A DNA stretch of 64,000 nucleotides from Canis aureus. Lineage: Eukaryota > Chordata > Mammalia > Carnivora > Canidae. Shown here piece after piece: positions 45,385 through 55,601 of this stretch. Location: assembly GCF_053574225.1 (NCBI RefSeq), contig NC_135622.1, positions 25,928,052-25,992,051 of the forward strand. Reading direction: 5' to 3'. Below the pieces are notes generated by a model, which searched no databases, was not told where the DNA came from, and was given only the letters and a program-made list of their open reading frames with translations. A program made the translations under genes and the position numbers. Every line of letters starts with the position of its first letter. Position 1 is the first letter of the stretch.

Positions 45385-45540
45385 ATAAACCGGCTTTGAA
45401 TGCAGATTAACTCGCTCTTCTTAGCTACATGCTCTTAGGTAAATTTCCTAACCTCCTTAGGCTCAGGTTTTTCATGAGAAAAATAGGAATAATATATCTA
45501 CCCTAGATATATTTGGAAGATTCCACAAGCTAAAGCTTAC
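45385..45540 (-). repeat. MIR, antisense
   Basis: 'tagctacatgctcttaggta aatttcctaacctccttagg' and 'tttttcatgagaaaaatagg aata' fit reverse MIR. Confidence 0.7.
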
Positions 45541-45704
45541 AAATTATGTTACAAGCAATGAACAAAGGATAGCCTTTATGATTAACTCACTAGGAGGAAA
45601 AATGTCCACTTGTATTGTAGCTATTCAGGGAAAAAAAATTTTAAGGCGTTAATATTTCTTGAAGGAAAACCAGTAAACGTTCAACCATGCCACCACCACC
45701 CCCG

Positions 45705-45844
45705 TTTTGGCTTAAAATAACACAAATTTATTATCTTACATTTCTAGAGCTCAGAAATCCTAAAATCAAGGTATCAGCAGAGCCAAATTCTTTCTGGAGA
45801 CTGTAGGGGTGATTCTGTTTCCTTGTCTTTTCTAGCCTCTGGAA

Positions 45845-45886
<42 letters not shown>

Positions 45887-46155
45887 CCTCCCTCCCTCCC
45901 CCATCCCCATCTCTCACCCATTTCTGTAGTCACAATCTCCTTCTCTGACCCTCCTGAATCAACCACTCCCATACCCCCATCAAGGATTTCTGATTACAGC
46001 AGGTCACCTGGACAATCCAGGATAATTTCTCCATCCAAGATCCTTAACTTAATCGTATCTACAGAATCCTTTTGCCATATAAAAAATTTATTAACAGGTT
46101 CTGGGGATTAGGACATGGATGTCTTTAGGAGGCTATTATTCTGTCTACCATATCC
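45705..46155 (-). mobile_element. ERVL-MaLR-type LTR, antisense
   Basis: 'cttaaaataacacaaattta ttatcttac', 'ctgtttccttgtcttttcta gcctctggaagcc', 'ttctggggattaggacatgg atgtctttaggaggctatta ttctgtctacca' follow a reversed MaLR-type LTR. A (CT)n expansion at 45849-45900 lies inside it. Confidence 0.75.
45849..45900. repeat. (TC)n-(CCCT)n microsatellite
   Basis: About sixteen TC units pass into CCCT units inside the LTR. Confidence 0.95.
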
Positions 46156-46554
46156 CCTATAAGGATTAACCTAGTATCCATCCTAAGGTCCCTAACTCTT
46201 TAAGCCCTAACTCATATTAGGGATGGATCATTCACATCTACCTCAGAGGAACTTCTACCATGTTAGACCTTTGCAGTTGAGAATATTCCCCTAATTTTTG
46301 ACATTTGCAAATGGAGTCCAGTGCCCAGTATACAGTACAGGGGCAAACAGAGAGCCCTCCCAAAAAAAGAGAGTGGAGGAGTGGGGCCCAGTGGTTTGTG
46401 GTGAAAGTCGATGGAACACTGTGTTCTGGGTATGTTACTGCCCTAGCTCTCTAGGAATTCATAAGCAAGGTAAAACAGTGAGAAGAACCTATTGGAGGAA
46501 GGAAGGAAACTCAACCACCTTCCTCAACTTTCACGGCACCACTTATATAAACTT

Positions 46555-46642
46555 GCATGTGTATGTGCACAGAATTCACAGAACATAAAGTTCATCATCT
46601 CAACGATCTTATTTTTTTAATTTTTTATTTATTTATGATAGT

Positions 46643-46676
<34 letters not shown>

Positions 46677-47325
46677 CAGAGACATAGGCAGAGGGAGAAG
46701 CAGGCTCCATGCACCAGGAGCCCAACGTGGGATTCAATCCCAGGTCTCCAGGATCGCGCCCTGGGCCAAAGGCAGGCGCTAAACCGCTGCGCCACCCAGG
46801 GATCCCATCTCAACGATCTTAAATTGTACAATTCAGTGAAATTAGTATGTTTACAGTGTTGTTCAACCATCACCACTATGTAGTTCCAGAACATTTTCAT
46901 TACTGCAAAAAGAAACCCTGTATGCATTAAATGGTCACTCCCCATTTCCTTCTCCTTAATCACTCATCTACTTCTGTCTATGTAGAATGTCATATTCAGA
47001 TATTTCATATAAATGGAATATCTGGTCTTTTGTTTCTTTCACTTAGCACAATATTTTCAAGGTCCATCCATATTGTAGTGTGTATCAGTACTTCATTATT
47101 TTTTTGTAGCCAAATAATATTCCATCGTATGGATATAGCACATTTATTTATTCATTCACCAGTTGATGGACATTTGGATTGTTTCCAACGTTTGACTACC
47201 ATGAATATGCTGCTATAACATTCATCTATGAGTTTTTATTTGAACATCTATTCTCAATTATTTTGGGTATGTACATAGCTAAGGGTGGGATTGCAGGGTC
47301 ATATGGTTATTATGTGTTTAGTGGG
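46555..47325 (-). repeat. Old L1 3' region, antisense, split by a SINEC
   Basis: 'attgtacaattcagtgaaat', 'caaccatcaccactatgtag', 'cacttagcacaatattttca', 'aatattccatcgtatggata' and 'gattgtttccaacgtttgac' are old L1 text in reverse order. Confidence 0.88.
46612..46806 (-). mobile_element. Young SINEC (SINEC2A-type), antisense, nested in L1
   Basis: ATTTATTTATGATAGTCACA tail, (GA)n, 'gcaccaggagcccaacgtgg' and a GCGCCACCCAGGGATCCC head. A 15-bp perfect TSD, ATCTCAACGATCTTA, lies at 46597-46611 and 46807-46821. Confidence 0.97.
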
Positions 47326-47580
47326 CCATCTTTTAAAAATACAACATAAATAAAAACTTAAGTAAATTTAACAAAAAATATTACCATATTCCAGTAAGGA
47401 GTATGTGCTCTCAAGGAGAAGATGACAAAAATGGAGAGAGGGACAAATAAGGAGAGGAGGAGGAGAAGATAAAAAGAAAGAAAAAAAAAAGAAAAAATAT
47501 GAATTCGTTGGGATATAGGTTTAGCACTGTAAGAGAAACCAAAATAGTAATAGCCTGAACAAACTAAGAGTATATTTTTC

Positions 47581-47770
47581 TATTTTTTAAACGATTTAAT
47601 TTATTTATTCATGAAAGATAGAGAGAGAGAGTGAGAGAGAGGCAGAGACATAGGCAGAGGGAGAAGCAGGCTCCATGCAGGAAACCCAATGTGAGACTCG
47701 ATCCTGGGACTCCAGGATCACACCATGAGCCAAAGGCAGACGCTCAACTGCTGAGCCACCCAGGTGTCCC
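47581..47770 (-). mobile_element. SINEC, antisense
   Basis: Complete reverse SINEC ending GAGCCACCCAGGTGTCCC. A 15-bp perfect TSD, AAGAGTATATTTTTC, lies at 47566-47580 and 47771-47785. Confidence 0.96.
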
Positions 47771-47868
47771 AAGAGTATATTTTTCAATGGTGTAAGAGGG
47801 CCAGTGCTTCAATAGCTTCCAAAATGGCTACTCCAGTACCTACCATCACATTTACACTTAGGGTGCCA

Positions 47869-47962
47869 ACTCATCCTGGTTTACTTGAGACCTTACCCAG
47901 TTTTAGCTCAGGAAGTCCTGAGTCTCAGGAACTTGTACAAGCAGGAATTGTTGGTCACCCTA
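47869..47962. mobile_element. Small DNA-transposon (MITE-like) insertion
   Basis: Ends AGGGTGCCAACTCATCC and GTTGGTCACCCT form terminal inverted repeats of about 11 bp with one extra base, enclosing about 70 bp. It interrupts the unnamed repeat. Confidence 0.6.
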
Positions 47963-48399
47963 TAACACTCCATCCAGGAGGAAGGGGAGAGGAGAAAGTG
48001 GTGGTCATGCCTGCCCTTTAAAGGCATGACCTGGAGGTACATCTGTGGTTTCTGTTCATGTCCTACTAGGCAACACTCAGTCACATCTAGTTATAGGGAA
48101 GGCTCAGAAACTTAACCTTGACCTGGACAGCTATGGGCCCAGCTAAAACATGGGGACTCATTACTAAAAGAGGATAATGGTTACGCATAGACAACTAGTT
48201 GTCTTTGCCAACATACATAACAAAGAGAGGTACAGGAAATAAAGACACAATGGAAGTAGAGAGAGCTGTTCAAGGAAAACAGGGAGATACATCATCAAGT
48301 TTGTCATTGTTGAGGTTTGTAAGGCTAATTTTTAAGAGATTATTTCCTCTCTGTATACGTTATACTTCCACCATTGGTAGTAGTACAACTATTAATTTT

Positions 48400-48561
48400 A
48401 TCTCCCTCCCTCCCTTCCTTCCTTCCTTCCTTCCTTCCTTCCTTCCTTCCTTCCTTCCTTCTTTCCTTCCTTCCTTCCTTCCTTCCTTCCTTCCTTCCTT
48501 CCTTCTTTCCTTCCTTCCTTCCTTCCTTCCTTCCTTCCTTCCTTCCTTCCTCCTTTCCTTT
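48400..48561. repeat. (CCTT)n tetranucleotide microsatellite
   Basis: About 160 bp of CCTT/TTCC with CTTT interruptions near 48461 and 48505 and a TCCC start. Poly-(PSFL) and poly-(EGRK) ORFs here are artefacts. Confidence 0.97.
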
Positions 48562-49519
48562 TAAATAAGGAACATCCTTTATCAGTCAAGATCCTGGCAG
48601 CAAATGGCAGGTTCAAGTGGGATAACTGAGGAGCATGTAATGAAGTGACTATCTACGGGATGAGGACAGGGTTAAGGTTGACTACAAGGACAGTGGTCCT
48701 TGGCAATAATGTAGAGCCATCATGCTCCTCACCCCTCCTCTCAAGGGACAAAAGGAAGAAGAGGTTACTGGGGCCCAGAAGGAACAGCTGTGGTTGTAGG
48801 AGAGTGCCACCCAGCAGGAGATATGACCTCCACTAAAGGAATGTAGTTAAATCAGAGTCCAGCAGGGAAGGAAGAGATTGGGGAATAAACACTCCCAACT
48901 GCTCTCTCCTCCTACCTCCCAATCTCCTTTCCAATCTGAGGACTGGTCTTCTTGGGCACAGAAATAGGAGGGGGCAAATCTGGAGGGGCAGTTACAAAAT
49001 ACCCACCAAGTCAACTTTTCATTAAAATGGCTCATGTGTACAGATTTAATAAGCATGATTTCAATGAATTAATAAACAATAATTTGAAGTAATAGTTACT
49101 TTACCTATTAAATTAGCCTTAATATTATTAATTGTAACTTCATCTAATGATGGTCTCATATAGAGACCTTGATTTGCAATTCCTTTGAACTCACCTTCAA
49201 TCTTATTTTGAAGTCTGCTCTAGGGCTTCTGTCTGCTTATCCACCAGACTCACTTTGTAGCTTCCTATCTCTATTTTACTATATTGTGAAAAGTATTTTG
49301 TTTATCCCTTTAATAATCCCCTTGACATGGCTTATTAACTAGGGATGTACCCCCCCATAATGAAAACAAACAAATGAGCAAAACAAAACAAACCATTTTT
49401 GTGTGTATGTGTTCATCCTGGCTTTCAGTGATATACTTTAAAATAGATTCAAGCTCACAGAAGGTCACTGATCTTTAAAATTCCAGCTTTTATAATAAGA
49501 AGGCATATAAGTTAGCATG
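48562..49519. other. Intergenic DNA, nothing recognised
   Basis: No gene or named repeat; AT-rich from 49020. Confidence 0.45.
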
Positions 49520-49830
49520 ACAAACAGTAGCTCCCTAACTGATCAGTGGAAAAAGGATATGAATAAACAATTTTTAGAGAAAGGGTAAGAAATATTCGGC
49601 CTTATTAGTAATCAAAGAAAAGCAGATTCTAAACAATCAGATTCAAATTTGGTCAATAGCAAATTAGCAAAAATCAAAATTTGTAAACCTTATCCAATAC
49701 TATTAAGAGTGCAGGAAAAGAATGTAACTTGTCCCATTTGCTTGGAAAGCATTTTGACAATATGTATCAAGACTCTTTAAGATATTGATAATATTTCCAA
49801 AATTGAGCAATTACCGTGTGTCAAAACCCT
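49520..49830 (+). repeat. Old L1 ORF2 3' fragment, sense
   Basis: 'attcggccttattagtaatc aaagaaaagcagattc', 'gcaaattagcaaaaatcaaa' and 'gacaatatgtatcaagactc' match old L1. Confidence 0.7.
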
Positions 49831-49849
49831 TTTCTGCAGAGTTTTCACC

Positions 49850-50340
49850 AGGTTTTCTATAGTTAATAAGACACATATTTCTTCTTTGTCTGGTGTGTGA
49901 AAGAGGGTAGATGGATAACAAGTAAATAAATCAACAGGATAAATTCAGGTAATGATAAATTCCATAAATAAACGTGTTCATGGGAGGTGGGGGGAAGGGG
50001 GGAAGTTCAGAGAAGGGTTTTTCAGGAAAGGGCCTTCTAAGAAATAAATGCTAAGTTGAGATCTACATGAGTAGGAGAAGCCTGTCATGGGAAGATCAGG
50101 AGAACAGAGTTCCAGATTCAACTGCAGGTGGCATCCCATTCTACTTGGGAGCCAGCTGGTGAGTCTGGGAAGTGGCTGAAGGCCTGTGTGGATGATACTA
50201 GGAGGTAGAAGAAGAGACCAGGAGAGTGGCAGACCAGCCCAAGGGGAGGTACATGCTGTGGTAAGGGTTGGGTTTTACTCAGAATATGATGGAAGTCAGA
50301 GAAGTCTAATCAAGGGAGCAATGGGAATTAGGAAGGTCAC
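49850..50340 (-). repeat. L2 fragment, antisense
   Basis: 'gggtagatggataacaagta aataaatc', 'gaaagggccttctaagaaat aaatgctaagttgagatcta' and 'gggaattaggaaggtcactc' fit reverse L2. Confidence 0.55.
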
Positions 50341-50544
50341 TCTGTAAATCTGTATCTACTATCTTAGAAGTATGTTCAGGATATAGTATTTTAGATTCAA
50401 CTCTACACTGGAGTTTATAGCACCCTGGTGGAATAGAGGCTTGAAACAGAAATGAGGTCAAACTATCAAAAAAAAAAAAATTGTGTATGTTGTTTGAGTT
50501 GCTGCGTGCTGCAACTCTTGTGTTTATATAAAGAGGCAGTGTTA

Positions 50545-51124
50545 CTCTTTGGGCCTCTTTTGTCTCAACTGCAGAAGCACAGTGACAAAGAGAAAGCAAT
50601 GATTTGGAAAGCATGGCAATGAGACACACATGTTGTGCCACTGCTTTGGCTTTAAGGTCTACCATCCTCAGTTGACCTGTGGCAAATGTGGCTTTCCTAC
50701 CAAGTAGATGAGAAAGTATAACTAGAGCGCTAAGGTTCAAAGATGAAACACCACTGGCAGTAGTCAAATGAGGCATCTAAAGATTGTATGCTGCTGATTT
50801 AGGCATGGATTCCATGAAGAAATAACACCTAGGGATGCCTGGGTGGCTCAGCAGTTGAGCGTCTGCTTTTCGTTCAGGGTGTGATCCTGGAGCCCTGGGA
50901 TTGAGTCCTACATCAGGCTTCCTGCAAGGAGCCTGCTTCTCCCTCTGCCTATGTCTCTGCCTCTCTCTTTCTCTGTGTCTCTCATGAATAAATAAAATCT
51001 TAAAAAAAAAAGGATTAACACATAAACCCAAGAGAGCAGATGTTGCAGGATCCAGTTCATCTTAAAGATTTCAATGATTAGTCACAATACATGATCTAGT
51101 TTAAAATAATAATAATAATAAATG
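50545..51124 (+). pseudogene. RPL37: RPL37 processed pseudogene, interrupted by a SINEC
   Basis: This is an intronless copy of ribosomal protein L37, a zinc-binding protein of the 60S subunit. Alignment to the known family starts at 50582, where ATG is now GTG. It continues with FGK, then a TCGKCG-type zinc motif and RMRHLKIVYRRFRHGF in decayed form, and resumes after the SINE with the C-terminal PKRAA...SSSS region, the TAA stop and 3'UTR-like text. In-frame stops occur at pseudo-codons 7, 42, 48, 55 and 72, one codon is lost near codon 31, and the second zinc cysteine (C22) is now Phe. A 14-bp TSD with one mismatch, AAGAGRCAGTGTTA (50531-50544 and 51125-51138), plus a decayed A-tail ((AAT)n at 51107-51121), shows L1-mediated retroposition. 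It is non-functional as a protein gene. The 156-codon minus ORF over it is a shadow. Confidence 0.94.
50832..51011 (+). mobile_element. SINEC, sense, inserted in the RPL37 pseudogene
   Basis: GGGATGCCTGGGTGGCTCAG head, GAGCGTCTGC, CT-rich body and AATAAAATCTT plus A10 tail. An approximate 13-bp TSD, gaaataacaccta / ggattaacacata (50819-50831 and 51012-51024), duplicates the pseudogene's own codons. Confidence 0.95.
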
Positions 51125-51239
51125 AAGAGACAGTGTTATATATTGCTATGAGTGTAATAACTGCAGGCATACTGCCCAAGTTTGAGGCCCAGAATCTCAG
51201 TAACCCTGCTTAGTGGTTAGATATGTATTACTAATAAGT

Positions 51240-51560
51240 GAGTATATCAGTCAGGACAGGCTAGGTTCTGCTGCAGTATCAAATAACTCCCAAATCTCAA
51301 TGGCTTATGGCAACAAAGATTATTTCTCCCCCATGCTATATGGTTTTTGAGGACTAGGCTATGTTCTTTTCACTTCAGGATCTATGCTTATGGAGCAGCC
51401 TCTATATGGAATATTGTAGGCCATTGTGGCTAAGGGAAAGGGAATGTGGAGACCATGGGCTAGTTCTTAAAGCTTCTACTTCATAGTGATCCACTTCACT
51501 TCTGCCAACAAATTATGTTATTCCTGAGTTAATAGTATGGGCTTGGGGACTTTCATAGGA
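51240..51560 (+). repeat. Interspersed repeat, family not named
   Basis: 'tctgctgcagtatcaaataa ctcccaaatctcaatggctt', 'tatggagcagcctctatatg' and 'ggctagttcttaaagcttct' are shared in layout with 15880-16240. Confidence 0.5.
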
Positions 51561-51974
51561 GAATGAGAAAGAGAGAAATTTGGGGAGAATAAAGGAGTTA
51601 AATATTTCAAAACATTATGCAACACCTTATTTCCCTTTCTATCTGGTCCAGTACAACTCTTTAGCCTCCTTATTCTGAGCCTTTGGACACGCTCTTTCTG
51701 TAGCCTAAAATTGTCTCTCCATTCCCTCTTTGCCTGCCTAACAGTTGGTCACTTCTTCCACAAAACTGGGGCTCTGACAGAAGCCTCTACTTCCCCCATC
51801 ATATAGCATTCATCACCCTCTCTGGTGACTATTCCCCCTCTCCACACACCCACTCTAATCTCTGAGTGTTGAGAGCAGGAGATTGAAGGCTTGAAGCCTA
51901 CCCTGGGAGGGTCAGAAAATATGATACTGGAGCTGTGTTTCAAAGGTGAATAGGAATTATTTGACTTTGCCAAC
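51561..51974. other. Intergenic DNA, nothing recognised
   Basis: No gene or named repeat seen. Confidence 0.45.
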
Positions 51975-52735
51975 ATTCCCCACCACCATGATACATTTGT
52001 CACAACTGATGAACCTGCACTTGACACGTCATAATCATCCATAGTTGACATTATGTTCACTCTTAGTGTTGTACATTTTATGTACAATGTATATGACATT
52101 GTAGAATGACATGTATCCGTCACTGTGGTATCATACTATTTTTGTTACCTTAAAAATTCTATATGCTCTATCCTTTCATCTCTCTCTACTACACCCTCAT
52201 CCCCAGCAACCATTGATCTTTTTACTATCTCCATAGTTTTGCCTTTTCCAGAATGTCATACAGATGGGATTATACAGAATGTAACTTTTTCAGATTAGCT
52301 TCTTTTATTTAGTAATATGCATTTAAGAATCTTCTATGTCTTTTCATGGCTTGATAGTTCATTCCTTTTCAAGTACTTGACTGGGTATATGTGTATATCA
52401 CAGTTTATCCATTTATCTGCTGCAGGACATCTTGATGGCTTTCAAGTTTGGGCAATTATGAATAAAGCTGATATAAACATTTATGCACAGGTTTTCGTGT
52501 GGACATAAGTTTTCAACTCCTTTGGGAATTATCAAAGAACACAACTGCTGGATCCCACGGTAAGAATGCGCTTAGTTTTTTAAGAAACTGACAAATTGTC
52601 TTCCAAAGTGTCCATACCATTTTTCATTCCTGCTAGCAATGAGTGAAAATTCCTGTTGTTCCACATTCTCACTAGCATTTGATATTGTCAGTGTTTTGGG
52701 GTTTGGCCATTCTAGCAGGTGTGTAGTGGTATAAA
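51975..52735 (-). repeat. Old L1 3' region, antisense
   Basis: 'gatacatttgtcacaactga tgaacctgc', 'cagaatgtcatacagatggg attatacag', 'gggcaattatgaataaagct g', 'tttcaactcctttgggaatt' and 'tagcaggtgtgtagtggta' match old L1, the same subfamily look as 33380-34380. Confidence 0.9.
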
Positions 52736-52964
52736 AGATGGTTTTGAAGATGCCACATGGCAGATAAAGTGAGCCAATGAGAGGATTCCACTTTTCTAGA
52801 GCCTCTCATCATGGCAACTATGTCTTCAAATCTGCCTTATTATTGGTTCTAACAACCAAATTCAGTTAAGTCAAATAAGCCGAAATATACTTTTTTTTGG
52901 AAGTAAGATGTTTAAACAGAAAAAAATATTTAAGGTGGTTTATTCAATAGTTTTTTTCCATAAA
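52736..52964. other. Intergenic DNA, nothing recognised
   Basis: No named repeat seen between the two L1 copies. Confidence 0.45.
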
Positions 52965-52980
52965 TATTTCCTTGACTTTC

Positions 52981-53457
52981 TATTTCTTTCTTTCTTTCTT
53001 TATATTTTTTAATAAATTAATTTTTTATTGGTGTTCAATTTACCAACATACAGAATAACACCCAGTGCTCATCCCGTCAAGTGCCCCCTCAGTGCCCGTC
53101 ACCCATTCACCCCCACCCCCCGCCTTCCTCCCCTTCTACCACCCCTAGTTTGTTTCCCAGAGTTAGGAGTCTTTATGTTCTGTCTCCCTTTCTGATATTT
53201 CCCACACATTTCTTCTCCCTTCCCTTATATTCCATTTCACTATTATTTATATTCCCCAAATGAATGAGAACATACACTGTTTGTTCTTCTCCGATTGACT
53301 TACTGCACTCAGCATAATACACTCCAGTTCCATCCACGTTGAAGCAAATGGTGGGTATTTGTCGTTTCTAATGGCTGAGTAATATTCCATTGTATACATA
53401 AACCACATCTTCTTTATCCATTCATCTTTCGATGGACACTGAGGCTCCTTCCACAGG
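52981..53457 (-). mobile_element. Young 5'-truncated L1 (L1_Cf-like), antisense
   Basis: Reads, in reverse, the canine L1 3' end: A-tail (as TTTC/T-rich 52981-53012), 'tttttattggtgttcaattt accaacatacagaataacac', the G-rich 3'UTR (as C-runs), then the very end of ORF2 ('tggctgagtaatattccatt g', 'cattcatctttcgatggaca'). It is truncated at about 53457. A 16-bp perfect TSD, TATTTCCTTGACTTTC, lies at 52965-52980 and 53458-53473. It is little diverged and cannot mobilise. Confidence 0.97.
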
Positions 53458-53473
53458 TATTTCCTTGACTTTC

Positions 53474-53857
53474 AAAGATTAGGTATAACTTCCCTATAGC
53501 TCCTGTTAAACCAGCAAGGATGAAACCTGTGTTTCCCTAAATATGAAATGGATAAAACCAGTTTTACTTTCCAGAGCTTTGTGATAAGAAATGAGGGGAA
53601 TACCTCTCTTACTTTAGGCAAATCAGGTGGAGTTCTGAAAGGCTATCACTGTTAAAAATCACTAACAGTGAAAACCTTTTACTATCTTAATTTTCTTAAC
53701 CTTTTGGTCTCATCAGTTCAACTTTGAGTCCTTAATAGTATAAAATGTATGACACTTTGTGCCTTATGTACCTGATCCTTTTCTACAGTGCAAACCCTGT
53801 CTTCTTTGACATTTTAGAAGGATGATTTTCCTCATTTTCCAAAGGAAAGTGCTATGA
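53474..53857. other. Intergenic DNA, nothing recognised
   Basis: Contains 'cactgttaaaaatcactaac agtg', a small imperfect inverted repeat. No gene or family recognised. Confidence 0.45.
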
Positions 53858-53871
53858 TACTTTGCTATTTT

Positions 53872-54056
53872 TTAAAAAAGATTTTATTTATTTATTACTG
53901 AGAGACACAGAGAGAGAGAGAGAGAGAGGCAGAGACACAGGCAGAGGAAGAAGCAGGCTCCATGCAGGGAGCCCAACAAGGGACTCGATCCTGGGTCTCC
54001 AGAATCAGGCCCTGGGCTGAAGGCGGCACTAAACTGCTGAGCCACCCGGGCTGCCC
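53872..54056 (-). mobile_element. SINEC, antisense
   Basis: Complete reverse SINEC with a GAGCCACCCGGGCTGCCC head. A 14-bp perfect TSD, TACTTTGCTATTTT, lies at 53858-53871 and 54057-54070. Confidence 0.96.
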
Positions 54057-54161
54057 TACTTTGCTATTTTAAAATCAATTTTATAAATACTGTTGGGCAT
54101 ATGTATGCATTAAAATATGCATAACTAAAACATCTCTTATTTCATGAAAATAATGTATTTA

Positions 54162-54228
54162 TGTTATTTTCATTAATGAATAATAATGAATGATGAATAT
54201 TAACTTTCATCAATTAATGAAAATAACA
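54162..54228. repeat. Perfect 16-bp inverted repeat in AT-rich DNA
   Basis: TGTTATTTTCATTAAT (54162-54177) and its exact complement ATTAATGAAAATAACA (54213-54228) enclose a 35-nt loop of AATAATGAA-like units. A (TA)-rich run follows to about 54290. Confidence 0.9.
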
Positions 54229-54789
54229 TTATATATAAGTATATATATATTATGAATTAATTTTATACATATATATGTATATATATAAACTGTGTGTGGT
54301 AGGTCTTCCTGGAGCAATCTTATCTGTGAGAAAACTGAGATTAGGTAATGTGCCCAATCATCCAGTAAATGATGGATGATGGAGCCAGGGCATGACCCAG
54401 GGCTCATGCATGAGTCAAAGCCCTTGTTATTTCCACTGTACAAGTGTCTCTCCTTGTGTCTGTTGTTTCACCAGTGCAATTAAGAACTTTCAGTAGCACT
54501 GTTAATAGCTCCATGAGAAAGATCCTTTCACCCCCAGAAAGTTTTTAGAGGCTAAAAGGCTCTGTGGGAGATGTACATGATAACAAAAGTAGAGACCTGA
54601 GGGGGTTGGACCCAGAAATGCGGTCAATTGGTTATGGATACTTGGTCATACAGATGGGAAGCTTTGTAGAATCTTTGGAACACCTCCCAGATGCTATTAG
54701 TGTAGTTTACTTCTAAGGCAGAGTCATTGAGTTGGATTTGTGTTCATTTCATTGGTTATTTCAATGCTGTTTATTTTAAATCTGTAAGC

Positions 54790-55010
54790 TCTTAGATATT
54801 TAATTAGAAGATAGAGATGCAAAAAAAAAGTAAATTATTTTAAATTTTTTCTTAGTTTTCTCTTAGTATTGTTACAGTTTATTTTTTTCTTGCTTAAATC
54901 TTTCAACTTCTAGTGTAAAATATGAGGTACAGATTCAACTTTATCTTTTTTCAGATGGCAATCCAGTTTTTGCTGTGGCATCATTTGCCGTATATGTGGC
55001 CACCCAATGT
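54790..55010 (-). repeat. Old L1 ORF2 fragment, antisense
   Basis: 'gtaaaatatgaggtacagat tcaactttatcttttttcag atggcaatccag' is typical reverse L1 ORF2. Confidence 0.65.
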
Positions 55011-55353
55011 GATTTGAATCTCATTTCTGTATTTGGGAATGTTTTCATGTTATTTGCCCTGCCTTCTCAAAGTATGAGGCAACTTTCAATTCCCCACCTT
55101 CTGTTGTGGGTAGAAGAAAAGCACATGACCTAGGCCTCATCAACTAGGCATGTGCAAGTGAGGTCTTGATTTGTTAAAGAGCATCATGGGGAAACAGGTC
55201 CTACTACCTAAATATAGTTCCTGAGGAAGGTAATGAAGCACAGCAGAAAGATAAGAAGTCATTAGCAGCAACAACACATCTATGCTGTAAAGTGTGGTGC
55301 CAACACTAGAAGTGCTGCAACCATCCCTGTGAGCAGTTAAACAGGCTAACTTA
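55011..55353. other. Intergenic DNA, nothing recognised
   Basis: No gene or named repeat seen. Confidence 0.45.
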
Positions 55354-55366
55354 TAACTTAGTTTTC

Positions 55367-55588
55367 TTTTCTTTTCCTTTCTCTTTTTTTTTTTTTTTTA
55401 AAGATTTTTACTTATTTATTCATGAGAGACACAGGGAGGGAGAGAGAGAGAGGCACAGGCACAGGCAGAGGGAGAGGGAGAAGCAGGCCCCATGCAGGGA
55501 GCTGGATGTGGGACTCGATCCTGGGTCTCCAGGATCAGGCCCTGGGCTGAAGGTGGCGCTAAACCACTGAGCCACCAGGGCTGCCCGC
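55367..55588 (-). mobile_element. SINEC, antisense
   Basis: T-rich tail, GA body, GAGCCACCAGGGCTGCCC head. A 13-bp perfect TSD, TAACTTAGTTTTC, lies at 55354-55366 and 55589-55601. Confidence 0.95.
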
Positions 55589-55601
55589 TAACTTAGTTTT
55601 C

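Larger units (their letters stand above)
47500..48190 (+). repeat. Interspersed repeat (unnamed) hosting a SINEC and a DNA transposon
   Basis: 'gcactgtaagagaaaccaaa atagtaatagcctgaacaa', then after the SINE 'agcttccaaaatggctactc cagtacc', 'ctttaaaggcatgacctgga', 'gacagctatgggcccagcta aaa'. Same general type as 8420-8940 and 51240-51560. Confidence 0.5.

Noticed and set aside
48199..48616. ORFs with repeating PSFL or EGRK motifs
   Set aside because: They are translations of the (CCTT)n microsatellite.
50306..50776. 156-codon minus-strand ORF, one of the longest in the window
   Set aside because: It is the antisense strand of the RPL37 pseudogene plus flank; no domain or promoter.
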